A DNA stretch of 64,000 bases from Noviherbaspirillum cavernae (GTDB taxonomy: Bacteria > Pseudomonadota > Gammaproteobacteria > Burkholderiales > Burkholderiaceae_D): the NCBI RefSeq assembly GCF_003590875.1, contig NZ_QYUN01000002.1, positions 868,001 to 932,000 on the forward strand, given 5' to 3'. Within the stretch, counting starts at the first letter, position 1. Each line of letters starts with the position of its first letter. Below, one piece after another: positions 38,368-46,786 of the stretch. The notes under the pieces were generated by a model. The model was not told where the DNA came from. It was given only the letters and a program-made list of their open reading frames with translations, and made no database searches. Both the position numbers and the translations under genes were made by a program.

Positions 38368-41300
38368 GCATGTCGTCCACGTTACCCACTTTGCCGCGTG
38401 CCTGCGAAATCAATGGCGAGGCCGTCAGCGCGCAACAGTTCATCCGCATCGCCTGCGATCCGCAGCGTTCCGTGGTGGTGGAGGCATGCGCCGGCAGTGG
38501 CAAGACCTGGCTGCTGGTGGGGCGCATGCTGCGGCTGCTGCTGGCCGGGGCGGAGCCGGCCGAACTGCTGGCGATCACCTTCACCCGCAAGGCGGCGCAG
38601 GAAATGCGCGAACGCCTGATCCACCTGCTGCGTGATCTTGCGCTGAAACCGGAGCCTGAAGTCCTCGCCCTCTTGTTAGAGCGGGGTGTGGACGAGCGAG
38701 ACGTACCGCAGTTGCTGCCGATCGCGCGCGGCTTGTATGAGCGCGTCCTGTCGAGTGCGCAATCCTTGTCGATCGACACCTTTCACAGCTGGTTCGCGCG
38801 CTTGATCCAGATCGCGCCGCTGACGTCCGGCGTGCCGCACGGTTATGCATTGACGGAGACCACCGGTGAATTGCTGACGGAGGCCTATAGCCGCTTGATG
38901 CAGGCGATCAATGACGAGCGGTATCGCGAGACGCGCGACGCATTGCTGATGCTGTACGAACTGGCCGGCGACTGGAATGCGGATCGCTTGCTCGACGCCT
39001 TTGTCGGCAAGCGCGCGGAGTGGTGGGCGGCGAACCAGGGCGCGACGGAAGAATCGGCCAGCATGCCCTTGCAGTGGCTGCACGAGCTTTGTGGCGGCGA
39101 TGCGGAAAGCGACGCGCGGCTGGCGCTGTGGGATGACACGCGACTTTGTGCACGGATCGAGGACATGGCCCGTTTGCTTGGGCAGGGGGCCAAGCGCAAT
39201 CAGGAGCGTGCCGTACTGATCGAAAGCGCGCTCACCGTCGGTCCCGACGTGGAAAATTTCACTCAGCTGCTCGCGCAGTTCCGTGACGACAAGGGCGAGC
39301 CGAAGGGTAATGACCACCGGCGCGGAAAGCTGCTTGCCGCGATCGAGCAGCAGCTGGGTGTAGATGGCGTGAGCGTCTTCGAACAGGAGTTCGCCGAGAT
39401 CGGCGAGTTATTGCTGCAGCGTCAGCGCCGCAGTTGCGAGTCGCTTGTGCTGGCATTGAACAGCGCCTTGTTCACGGTCGGCGCGGCTTATCTCGAACGC
39501 TACCAGTCGGTCAAGGCCGAGCAGCGCGCATTCGATTTCAGCGATCTGGAATGGCACGCCTACCGCTTGCTGACCAACGAAGAGCATGCGGCGTATCTGC
39601 AAAGCCGGCTGGATGCGCGCTACAAGCACATTCTGCTCGACGAGTTCCAGGACACCAATCCGCTGCAATGGAGCATCGTGCGCGCGTGGCTGAATGCCTA
39701 CGGCGACGACACCCAGCCGCCCAGCGTATTTGTCGTCGGCGATCCCAAGCAATCCATTTACCGCTTCCGCCGCGCCGAGCCGCGCGTGTTCAGCGCCGCG
39801 CGCGATCTGCTGGCGGCGCAGGGCGCGGATGTCCTGCGCACCAACCAGACGCGCCGCAACGCCGGCGAAATCGTCGCCGCGCTCAACGCGGGTTTTGTCG
39901 CCAATCCGATCTTTGCGCCGCAAACGACGCTGGCGGATGCGGGTGGCGTGGTATGGCGGCTGCCGCTGATTCAGGAGAAGGAAGCCGCGAAGGCGGACTC
40001 ATCGGGCTTCGTTTTGCGCGATCCGCTGACCACGCCGCGTGCGGAGGAAGAAGATGCGCGCCGTCTCGACGAAGGGCGCGCCGTCGCCGAGGCGATCGTG
40101 GCGGCGAAGCAGGAGCTCGCGCTGCAGCAAGGCCGCGAAACGAAGTGGTCCGACGTCATGCTGCTGGTGAAGAAGCGCGCCTACCTGAGCGCATACGAAA
40201 GCGCATTGCGCGAAGCGGGCATCCCGTTCGTGTCGGACAAGCGCGGCGGCTTGCTCGAGTCACTTGAGGTCGCCGACCTGATCGCCCTGCTGACTTTCCT
40301 GATCACGCCGGGCGACAATCGCGCCCTGGCACACGTATTGAAATCGCCGATCGTCGGGGCGAGCGACGACGACCTGATTGCACTTGCCGGACGCAGCGAG
40401 GGCGCATGGTGGCCGCGCATGCAGATTGCCGCGCGCGATGGCGCATCCGAGGCAATCAAGCGCGCCGCCGGATTGCTGGAACACTGGCTGGCCGAGGCGC
40501 CGCATCTGCCGGTGCACGACTTGCTCGATCTGATCCTGCATGAAGGCCAATTGATTGCGCGCTATGCGCAGGCGGCGCTGCCGTTGGTGCGCAGCCAGGT
40601 GGTCGGCAATATCGAGGCATTCACGGAGCTGGCGCTGAATCTGGATGCCGGCCGATATCCGAGTCTGCCGAAGTTCATCGATGCGTTGCGCATCCTGAAG
40701 AAGGGCGCGGATTCCGATGCGCCGGACGAGGCGAATATCGATGCCGCCGCGGATGCGGTGCGCATCCTGACCATCCACAGCGCGAAGGGACTGGAAGCGC
40801 CGATCGTGGTGGTGCTGGACGCAAACCATAGCGAGCCGGCGCGCGACGATCTCGGCATTCTGTGCGACTGGCCGCAGGATGCGGATGCGCCCACGCATTT
40901 CTCTGCATTCGGACGCAAGCCGGAGCGCGGCGCGGCGCGCGATGCACTGTTCGAAGCGGAGGAGAACTTCAAGGGGCAAGAGGACTGGAACCTGCTGTAT
41001 GTCGCCGTCACGCGCGCCAGGAATATCCTGGTCGTCAGCGGCGTCGCCGGCGGACGCGGCGCACTCGAGGACGGCACCATCGACGGCAGCTGGTACCAGC
41101 GGATGCAGCATGTTCCGGAAACGATTCTGGAACCGGTCCAGGTTGCGCAGTGCCACGGCGAGCGTGCCCGCGACAGCGAGTTCATCCTGCCCATCTTCGA
41201 TCCGCCGCAGCTGCCCGGCGTTGTCAAGCCGGACACGGCGCGTAGCGCGGCGATCGATGAGGGGGTTGCCCTGCACACCTTGCTCGAGCGCCTGACGCAA

Positions 41301-41693
41301 TTGCCTCAATGGCCGCTCCTCATGCCGGACGCGGAGACGCTTGCACGCTGGCTGCCGTGCTCGCGTCAGACGGCGCAAAAGGTGCGCGAATCGGCGTTGA
41401 CAATCCTCTCGCAAACGGAACTGGAAAGATTCTTCAATCCGCATCACTACCGCATCGCGCGCAACGAGATGGAAGTGATATTCGATGGCGCACTGCTGCG
41501 GTTTGATCGCGTGGTCGTGTTTGATGATGAAGTGTGGATACTCGACTACAAGCGCGATCTGCTCGAGAGCGAACGCATGGACTATGGCGCACAGCTGGCA
41601 CGTTATCGCAGCGCGGCAACGGCGGTATTTCCTGACAGGCAGATCAAGTCGGCGCTCATCACCGCCGATGGCAGATTGTGGGTCGTGGATTGA
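38364..41693 (+). CDS. AddA-like UvrD-family helicase/nuclease
   Basis: 1109 residues from the ATG at 38364, which overlaps the previous stop (ATGA) and has AGGGAG upstream; the longer frame to 38226 lies inside the previous gene. Motif I is ACAGSGKTWLL, motif Ia FTRKAAQEMRERL, motif II LLDEFQDTNPLQW, motif III VVGDPKQSIYRFRRAEP, motif V TIHSAKGLEAPIV and motif VI YVAVTRARN. A C-terminal RecB-like nuclease ends with FDRVVVFDDEVWILDYKRD. Partner of the AddB-like protein in recombinational repair. Confidence 0.9.
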   Translation: MSMSSTLPTLPRACEINGEAVSAQQFIRIACDPQRSVVVEACAGSGKTWLLVGRMLRLLLAGAEPAELLAITFTRKAAQEMRERLIHLLRDLALKPEPEVLALLLERGVDERDVPQLLPIARGLYERVLSSAQSLSIDTFHSWFARLIQIAPLTSGVPHGYALTETTGELLTEAYSRLMQAINDERYRETRDALLMLYELAGDWNADRLLDAFVGKRAEWWAANQGATEESASMPLQWLHELCGGDAESDARLALWDDTRLCARIEDMARLLGQGAKRNQERAVLIESALTVGPDVENFTQLLAQFRDDKGEPKGNDHRRGKLLAAIEQQLGVDGVSVFEQEFAEIGELLLQRQRRSCESLVLALNSALFTVGAAYLERYQSVKAEQRAFDFSDLEWHAYRLLTNEEHAAYLQSRLDARYKHILLDEFQDTNPLQWSIVRAWLNAYGDDTQPPSVFVVGDPKQSIYRFRRAEPRVFSAARDLLAAQGADVLRTNQTRRNAGEIVAALNAGFVANPIFAPQTTLADAGGVVWRLPLIQEKEAAKADSSGFVLRDPLTTPRAEEEDARRLDEGRAVAEAIVAAKQELALQQGRETKWSDVMLLVKKRAYLSAYESALREAGIPFVSDKRGGLLESLEVADLIALLTFLITPGDNRALAHVLKSPIVGASDDDLIALAGRSEGAWWPRMQIAARDGASEAIKRAAGLLEHWLAEAPHLPVHDLLDLILHEGQLIARYAQAALPLVRSQVVGNIEAFTELALNLDAGRYPSLPKFIDALRILKKGADSDAPDEANIDAAADAVRILTIHSAKGLEAPIVVVLDANHSEPARDDLGILCDWPQDADAPTHFSAFGRKPERGAARDALFEAEENFKGQEDWNLLYVAVTRARNILVVSGVAGGRGALEDGTIDGSWYQRMQHVPETILEPVQVAQCHGERARDSEFILPIFDPPQLPGVVKPDTARSAAIDEGVALHTLLERLTQLPQWPLLMPDAETLARWLPCSRQTAQKVRESALTILSQTELERFFNPHHYRIARNEMEVIFDGALLRFDRVVVFDDEVWILDYKRDLLESERMDYGAQLARYRSAATAVFPDRQIKSALITADGRLWVVD

Positions 41694-41839
41694 ACGGCAT
41701 GACGATGGGCTGCATTGCACCGTCTGTTTGCGTGTTGTTCGAAACAGGGCACAGCGGCAGATCCCCGGACGTCTTGCCATCCACCAGTGCAAAACGAGCC
41801 GGGTACGCCGCTGTCCGATAGAGTCCTTCGGACGCCGGA

Positions 41840-42217
41840 TCAGACCAGCGCTTTTGCCTTGAGTTTGCCGAATTCTTCCTGATTGATGGTGCCTGCATCG
41901 AGAAGTGCCTTGGCCTCGGCAATCTGCGTGCTCGGCGATTTCCCGGCCACGTTCCGGATGTAGGCGTCGGTTTCGGATTTTGCGTGCTGGAGGTGGGCTC
42001 GCTGTCTCTCTGCCATGCCGCGGCCGCGGACAAGGATGTAGACCAGCGCAGTCAATAGCGGCAGGAAGACCAGAAAGATGATCCACAGAACCTTTGGGAG
42101 TCCGCCAAGTTCGCTGTCCCTGAAGAGATCGATGATGACCTGGAACAGGACGAACAGATAGGCCACGAAGAAGAAAGTCGAAACCAGCAGCATGATGAAA
42201 TCCCAAAAGTTGCTCAT
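41840..42217 (-). CDS. Small membrane protein with PLDc_N and SHOCT-like parts
   Basis: 125 residues from MSNFWDFIML at 42217 (GGGAGAAG upstream); the frame extends to 42301 without support. Two helices, with the phospholipase D N-terminal-like signature ELGGLPKVLWIIFLVFLPLL, then a C-terminal SHOCT helix pair (IAEAKALLDAGTINQEEFGKLKAKAL). Function is unknown. It is convergent with the AddA-like gene and is the last gene before the island. Confidence 0.8.
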   Translation of the reverse strand: MSNFWDFIMLLVSTFFFVAYLFVLFQVIIDLFRDSELGGLPKVLWIIFLVFLPLLTALVYILVRGRGMAERQRAHLQHAKSETDAYIRNVAGKSPSTQIAEAKALLDAGTINQEEFGKLKAKALV

Positions 42218-42471
42218 TGCACTTCTCCCGAAAAATAGTGGATGCAGATAAAACGGCGTGGAATCCTCTCGAAGCTCTGGAATCAATCGCTTTTCAATCA
42301 TTGAGAGCCGCTAGTCACACGATATACGCCGAACTGCGCAAATTGCAGATTTCACGCTGAAGGGATGAGAATCGTCATGGTCCTCTCCGAAAGGAAAGAG
42401 TTCGACGGCGCGTCTTCTCGACAATTCTGAAAAAATTTCCATCGTCCGATGATCGGGGCCATGACAAGTGC

Positions 42472-42490
42472 AGCGCTGCTGCGCTTTTTT
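42472..42490 (+). terminator. Weak terminator-like hairpin
   Basis: AGCGC-TGCT-GCGCT followed by TTTTTT. The stem is only five pairs and no gene ends near it on this strand, so it may be left over from a lost gene. Confidence 0.35.
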
Positions 42491-43428
42491 ACGAACACCA
42501 TGCCGAGGTGGAAGAAGAACGCGACGGTGGCAGATCGGAACCTGATTCCTCGCCATTCGACGCTCGGCTGCGTCCGTTCCATGGCGTCCAATGAAGATCA
42601 TGAGGCCGGATCGACGTCCACGGAGACCGACCGCGCGACGCTTATTGCAAGACCGCGCGAGGATCAGAGCGAATTCAGAGAGAAATCGACCCGTTGATGA
42701 TCATCCGCATTCGAATCTGAACCCGTGCCAGATCCCGGTGGAAGGTCTTGACACGAAATGGATCGAGCCGCGCCGCCAGATTGCCCTGCAGTGGCTGGTG
42801 GTCATTCGCGGAATCGTCGGACGCGGCTATGCAGTCGAGGTGCTCGCTGAACTCCCCAGCGGCTGACCAAATTCCACCGGCAGTACCAAGCGGTCACTGC
42901 CATGCACGCGGGTTGTATGAAGGGTGGGCAATGGGATGCTTACAGCACTTTCGATTGGAAGGACAGGCTTGCCGCGACGGCAAGTTGTTATTCCAGACAT
43001 CTCAATGTGCCGTTAAGTATTTCCCGCCCAAATATAAAGTATAAATTGTCCAAAACTCTGCTCGCGATATCGAAAAATCCGCGCCGTTACAGCGATAGAG
43101 AATCCGCTAATTTTTCTTGGATAAAGCATATCCTGGCCAATCGCCAAGAAATAAAACATATCGTGACCAAAAAAATCATAAGCATTTTTTGTGAGAATTT
43201 GCTTGCTTTTCGGGTGCTCGCTTTTCGACATAGCGATGGAGGCACGGCAGTTTTTCAGCACCGCCATACGGCGACTAGAAACTAATTTGCAAATAGCACC
43301 GAAAAACACCACTTTTCGCAAATAAGTTGGACTGCCTCCCTTCTCCGACGGGCATTCCCTAAAGGGCGCTGGAGCCCAAAGGCTATGCCCTTCCCCTTGA
43401 TTGTCCTCAAATAGCCTTACGCAAAATG

Positions 43429-43444
43429 CTGTTTATATATACAG
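43429..43444. promoter_or_regulatory. LexA (SOS) box 1
   Basis: CTGT-TTATATAT-ACAG is a perfect CTGT-N8-ACAG LexA site, and the surrounding 20 bases match the enterobacterial SOS consensus at 18 positions. It ends 24 bases before the ATG at 43469, so LexA should repress that gene until DNA damage. Confidence 0.75.
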
Positions 43445-43468
43445 TATTCTGCGATTTGAGAGGGCGTG

Positions 43469-43864
43469 ATGAGCAACGATGTGGAGATGGAAGAAGCGAA
43501 ATATTCCCGAGTACCTGCGGATTTCCCACGTCCAGTGCATTTCGGTGCCGTCCCCGGTATGCAACCCAAACTCTTGGCGACAAAGTACAACGGTCGCTTC
43601 TACTCACCCGGATGCAGCCCGCCTGAACTCTTCGAGCGTTGGGACATTTGCGAAGACCTAGCCAATCAATTAGCCACCAAATCGTTGGAATCAAAAGCCG
43701 GTAAGCGGGCCCACATGACGGAAGCGCAGATACTCGACCAATATCTGCCGAGGCTGATTGAGACCAAATGGACATCTGAGCCAGAGGCACGTTGGGTGAT
43801 TCGTCGCACGGCGGAAATAATCGGGTGGCCCGTACCTGCCTCGGCCACTGAGTCCTCGGAGTAA
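43469..43864 (+). CDS. Unknown protein under a LexA box
   Basis: 131 residues from the ATG at 43469, with GAGAGG five bases upstream (GTG at 43466 is an alternative). Polar and soluble, no signal or membrane segment. The C-terminal part (MTEAQILDQYLPRLIETKWTSE...ARWVIRRTAEIIGW) is helical. I do not recognise a family. The LexA site upstream makes it an SOS-induced gene, the first gene of the island. Confidence 0.6.
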   Translation: MSNDVEMEEAKYSRVPADFPRPVHFGAVPGMQPKLLATKYNGRFYSPGCSPPELFERWDICEDLANQLATKSLESKAGKRAHMTEAQILDQYLPRLIETKWTSEPEARWVIRRTAEIIGWPVPASATESSE

Positions 43865-43977
43865 ACGATGCCAGTACGCGGAGGTGGGGGAAGCCCACGC
43901 CAAGTTCTTGACTTTGTCGAAGCTCTGCCTAAGGACATACACACACTATTGGGGCGTCGAACGAGTGGCTGGTTCGT

Positions 43978-44478
43978 CTAGAAACGTTCAAGCATTTCCC
44001 GAATGGCTTCTTGTGTCTGAGGAGCGCTGATGCCGAGATTTCCATCCGTCTGAATGAGATTGTCCCGGCACCACGACGGCCACCCCAGATGGTCGTCGTC
44101 AATCGCAAACCAGGATTTCGGCCCGCGCCGAAACACATCGTTCGCTATCTGTCCACCGCGAGGCAAAAACACAAACTCCTCTTTTCGCATTTCACGTTTA
44201 TGGAATGTCGCCCCAATGACTCGTTCTTGTAAGCCAGGGCTAAGTTGCCTTTTTGCGTAATCAAAGCTGCGAACTCGTACCCAAGACGTCGACAACACAA
44301 TCGCCACTGACGGATGCGGCGCCAAAAGCTGCTCCAGGATAGGTATCCATTCGAACAGTACACGACCGGGCGTGGCCAGGTAAATGCCTCGCCGAGGGTG
44401 AAAATAGACTGCCTCGTCATGCAGCACGCCATCGAAGTCCAGATACAGGATTTTCTCGGCGGAGCGTGTTCTTGGCAT
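43978..44478 (-). CDS. HAD-fold protein 1 (RNA-repair-type HAD domain)
   Basis: 166 residues. N-terminal motif I LYLDFDGVLHDEAV (DxD), motif II in IVLSTSWVRV and acidic motif III in WFAIDDDHLGW give a complete haloacid dehalogenase core. The pattern DFDGVLH...STSW...DDD resembles the HAD domain found in 'Swiss army knife' RNA repair proteins, so a phosphatase or end-processing role on nucleic acid is plausible (inference). GAGGTG lies seven bases before the ATG. It is related to the second HAD gene nearby. Confidence 0.7.
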   Translation of the reverse strand: MPRTRSAEKILYLDFDGVLHDEAVYFHPRRGIYLATPGRVLFEWIPILEQLLAPHPSVAIVLSTSWVRVRSFDYAKRQLSPGLQERVIGATFHKREMRKEEFVFLPRGGQIANDVFRRGPKSWFAIDDDHLGWPSWCRDNLIQTDGNLGISAPQTQEAIREMLERF

Positions 44479-44700
44479 GGGAATTCACCTCGTGGTTTAT
44501 CGAATAACGAACAACGGCAAAGAGAAAATTGCCCAACGCTCCAGAGTACTGTCCGGCCTAGGCGTCCGAACTCGTCTAGTGCAGCTTGGACCGCAGCCAG
44601 CGCATCTTGGGCGAGTTCTCTAGATGCGCTTCCTTGCCGCGGCTGTCGGGTAGAAACTGGGCGCCTGGAAGGCAATGCGGTTCCGCGCATACTGCCTCCA

Positions 44701-44870
44701 TGAAGGGGAACGCACAGAAGGAACTCGCACGCAAGGATATTGGCTACAAAGAGCTGTCACGCGCTTTGGAAGCCTCGGCATCGATGAAGACGTCGAACAA
44801 AATCAGCCGCGGCACATTCAGCTTCGCCTTCTTCCTGCAATGCATGCGAGCGCTCGGGTCGATGCAATAA
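44701..44870 (+). pseudogene. DUF6471-like gene, short and probably frameshifted
   Basis: The frame codes for 56 residues: LARKDIGYKELSRAL, then KISRGTFSFAFFLQCMRALG, matching the start and end of DUF6471 proteins such as the one at 60396-60680. The middle part fits the family better in another frame (GSLGIDEDV), which suggests two compensating indels or decay. It is transcribed in the opposite direction to the right-hand copy. Confidence 0.5.
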
Positions 44871-44893
44871 AGTTGCGCGACAAACGCGGCGAA

Positions 44894-45538
44894 TCAAGGC
44901 TCAGGTTCATCACGTAATTGCGCACGAAGAAGCCTTTGTGCATCAAGTAATTTCTCTGCGGTGAAACCGGTCCATTCATCGCACAGAACAACAAGGCCCT
45001 GCTGGTCCAGCTGACACTCGTGCAAATTCCAGCCACTCTCGTGGTCATCGAGCACAAGCACAGCTTGTTCAGGCTGCCGATACTTGACTATCCAATTCTC
45101 GACTTCAGTTACCCGCGGTGACCCCGTGCCTTTAGGCGTTGTCCATTGCGCGTGCATGTTCTCAGCGACAAACGACAATCCTGTGCGTTGAAAAATCTCT
45201 TGTAATTGCGCTTGACTCAAATAGCTCGACCAGTTGGAACTAATGACGTACTCCGGCTGAAATTCATTGTGGAGTTCGGCTAGGTTAAACCGTGCCTCAG
45301 GCGACACAAGTCCGGCCCATAGCTCAGGATAATCGAGGTCTTGTGCCTTAAAGGCCGATATCACCTGAAAGCTTGTGAATTCGCGGCTTATGACAAGGAC
45401 ATCGTCCATATCCAAGAATATGACAGGTCGCATATAGCCTACCTTGCACAGTCGACTGCGGACGCCGGCGCCGGCCAGCTCAATATTTCTGCTACGCGCC
45501 GCATCGTCGGCCGACATCGACGCTTTTTTGCTCTTCAT
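44894..45538 (-). CDS. HAD-fold protein 2, SOS-regulated
   Basis: 214 residues from MKSKKASM at 45538, chosen for GGAGGTGG just upstream and a LexA box 28 bases before it; a longer frame to 45721 crosses that box. The HAD core starts near residue 35 (PVIFLDMDDVLVIS), motif II lies in VISSNWSSYL and motif III in VLVLDDHESGW. Same subtype as HAD protein 1: DxD then SSNW then DD. Predicted to be repressed by LexA and induced by DNA damage. Substrate unknown; RNA or DNA ends are plausible. Confidence 0.7.
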   Translation of the reverse strand: MKSKKASMSADDAARSRNIELAGAGVRSRLCKVGYMRPVIFLDMDDVLVISREFTSFQVISAFKAQDLDYPELWAGLVSPEARFNLAELHNEFQPEYVISSNWSSYLSQAQLQEIFQRTGLSFVAENMHAQWTTPKGTGSPRVTEVENWIVKYRQPEQAVLVLDDHESGWNLHECQLDQQGLVVLCDEWTGFTAEKLLDAQRLLRAQLRDEPEP

Positions 45539-45565
45539 CGCACCCACCTCCGTGATTCCAAGTTG

Positions 45566-45581
45566 CTGTATGCGCGTACAG
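45566..45581. promoter_or_regulatory. LexA (SOS) box 2
   Basis: CTGT-ATGCGCGT-ACAG, a perfect CTGT-N8-ACAG site 27 bases upstream of the HAD protein 2 start. The second SOS box within 2.2 kb. Confidence 0.7.
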
Positions 45582-45730
45582 TATATTAAGGCTGGGATGC
45601 GGTTTAAATCCAATCTGCGGCAATCTTTTTTCAGTCTGTTGCTCGGCTTTGTAGACCACTCGTTTCGTGAGATTGCGTTTTGACAAGGGAATAATTTCTT
45701 CCCAGTGCTCGCTTCGTCCACATGACGTAG

Positions 45731-45800
45731 AAATTACAGGCAACATATTGCCGTTTATGTAAAAATTTCTCCGTTACAGGCATAATGTTGCCTGTAATTG
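45731..45800 (+). promoter_or_regulatory. 70-bp operator-like region A of the HipB-like gene
   Basis: Starts with AAATTACAGGCAA and ends with ATGTTGCCTGTAATTG; an inner TTACAGG makes the right half a palindrome (TTACAGGCA/TGCCTGTAA). It lies 33 bases upstream of the GTG start of the HipB-like gene. The reverse complement of 59961-60030 is the same length and matches at about 52 of 70 positions, with both ends identical. Likely autoregulatory binding sites for the HTH protein. Confidence 0.6.
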
Positions 45801-45833
45801 ATGCGCCCATGTCGGGGGCATCTTGGAGATGAA

Positions 45834-46166
45834 GTGAAGTACAGTCCCACCAATACACTAAAGGCTCAAACGCTAGGCGAGATGGAAGTGGAGTTAGGGA
45901 GCCGATTGAAGACGCTCCGCGTGCATCGCAATCTGGACCAAGCAACGCTTTCAGCGCGCGCGGGCATCAGCGTGCGTGCCTTGCGAAATCTCGAAAGTGG
46001 CAGCGGCTCGTCGTTGCGTACTCTTATCCAAGTAATTCGGGCTCTTGGGCGCGAACAATGGCTGGAAACCATTGCTCCTGTCCCGACCATCAATCCGCTA
46101 ATGTTGACCAGAGCGGCAAAACCACGCCAACGCGCGAGCAAGCCGCGCGTCAAGGCCCCGGGCTGA
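45834..46166 (+). CDS. HipB-like XRE-family transcriptional regulator
   Basis: 110 residues from the GTG at 45834 (GGAGA upstream). The helix-turn-helix spans about residues 20-70: LGSRLKTLRVHRNLDQATLSARAGISVRALRNLESG. The basic C-terminal tail is Arg/Lys/Pro-rich. In HipBA modules such proteins repress the operon and neutralise a HipA kinase, but no hipA follows here; this is an orphan. Its paralogue survives as a fragment at 59784-59882. Confidence 0.8.
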   Translation: MKYSPTNTLKAQTLGEMEVELGSRLKTLRVHRNLDQATLSARAGISVRALRNLESGSGSSLRTLIQVIRALGREQWLETIAPVPTINPLMLTRAAKPRQRASKPRVKAPG

Positions 46167-46786
46167 GGCTCATCTGGTATTCGCTCCGAGGCATCGCAGA
46201 TTGGTGTCGCGGACGGAAAGGAGGTTGGAATATCCTTAATATTCGTGCGTACATCTTTATTGATTGGATACTTTGAATTGATGTTTTGAAGTGTGCATAC
46301 CTTTTAAAAATCCTGGTATGCATCCTGGTGAAGTTGAGCCCAGCCATCCTGACCCGCATAGCAGGGATGGCCTTCAGACCCAACCCCGCATCGTAAAGAT
46401 GCATCCCGGAGCCAGCGTCACCCGTCAGCCGCTTCGTCCCGAGGTGCTAACTTCGCCGCCTCGCCCAGGTTCTCAGACTATCCCGCAGTCCCGGGGTATC
46501 CCGTAGCCGCTGCCGTTATTTTCCGACCAACTACGCGGCAGCCTTAAAAGGAAGACTGCACTCAGTATAGGCAGCCGACCTATGATGAAACGTGCGAATG
46601 TCGCATTCGAGCATTACAACGAGCAGCATCCCCACAGCGCATTGAAGTACTGTTCGCCACGCGAGTTTTGACGCAAGACAGATTTATCGACTTTGGTGTG
46701 ATGTCGTGTCCTGAGATATAGGGGCAAGTGAGTGTCCACCCTTGCGACCCCGGCACCTGATACCGCGGCGGCAAGTAGACGCTCGA
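46167..46786. other. 620-bp region with IS debris
   Basis: No intact gene. It contains an inverted repeat GCATACC/GGTATGC (46295-46321) and the 3' end of an IS3-type transposase (46585-46671). The rest is unassigned. Confidence 0.6.
46585..46671 (+). pseudogene. IS3-family transposase C-terminal remnant
   Basis: The frame reads VAFEHYNEQHPHSALKYC then SPREF and stop, the typical end of IS3-family OrfB integrases (EHYN..HPH.AL.Y.SPREF). Nothing upstream continues the gene. A likely element end follows near 46707-46730 (TGTCCTGAGATATAGGGGCA). Confidence 0.75.

Larger units (their letters stand above)
42218..43468. other. 1.25-kb gene-free island boundary
   Basis: No ORF here has family-like composition. 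Up to about 42,900 the sequence is GC-rich like the chromosome; from about 43,000 it turns A+T-rich, marking the left edge of the island. A short hairpin with T6 (42472-42490) and the SOS box (43429-43444) are the only signals seen. No tRNA or recombinase is present. Confidence 0.6.

Noticed and set aside
35578..41693. Calling the pair recB/recC
   Set aside because: No RecC-like or separate RecD gene; the iron-sulfur cysteines and nuclease domains in both proteins fit AddB/AddA.
42591..42866. 91-residue plus-strand ORF in the boundary region
   Set aside because: Arg-rich start, no ribosome binding site, no recognisable domain.
43013..43321. 102-residue minus-strand ORF in the A+T-rich boundary
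   Set aside because: No start signal or family-like pattern; opposing frames of similar quality exist.
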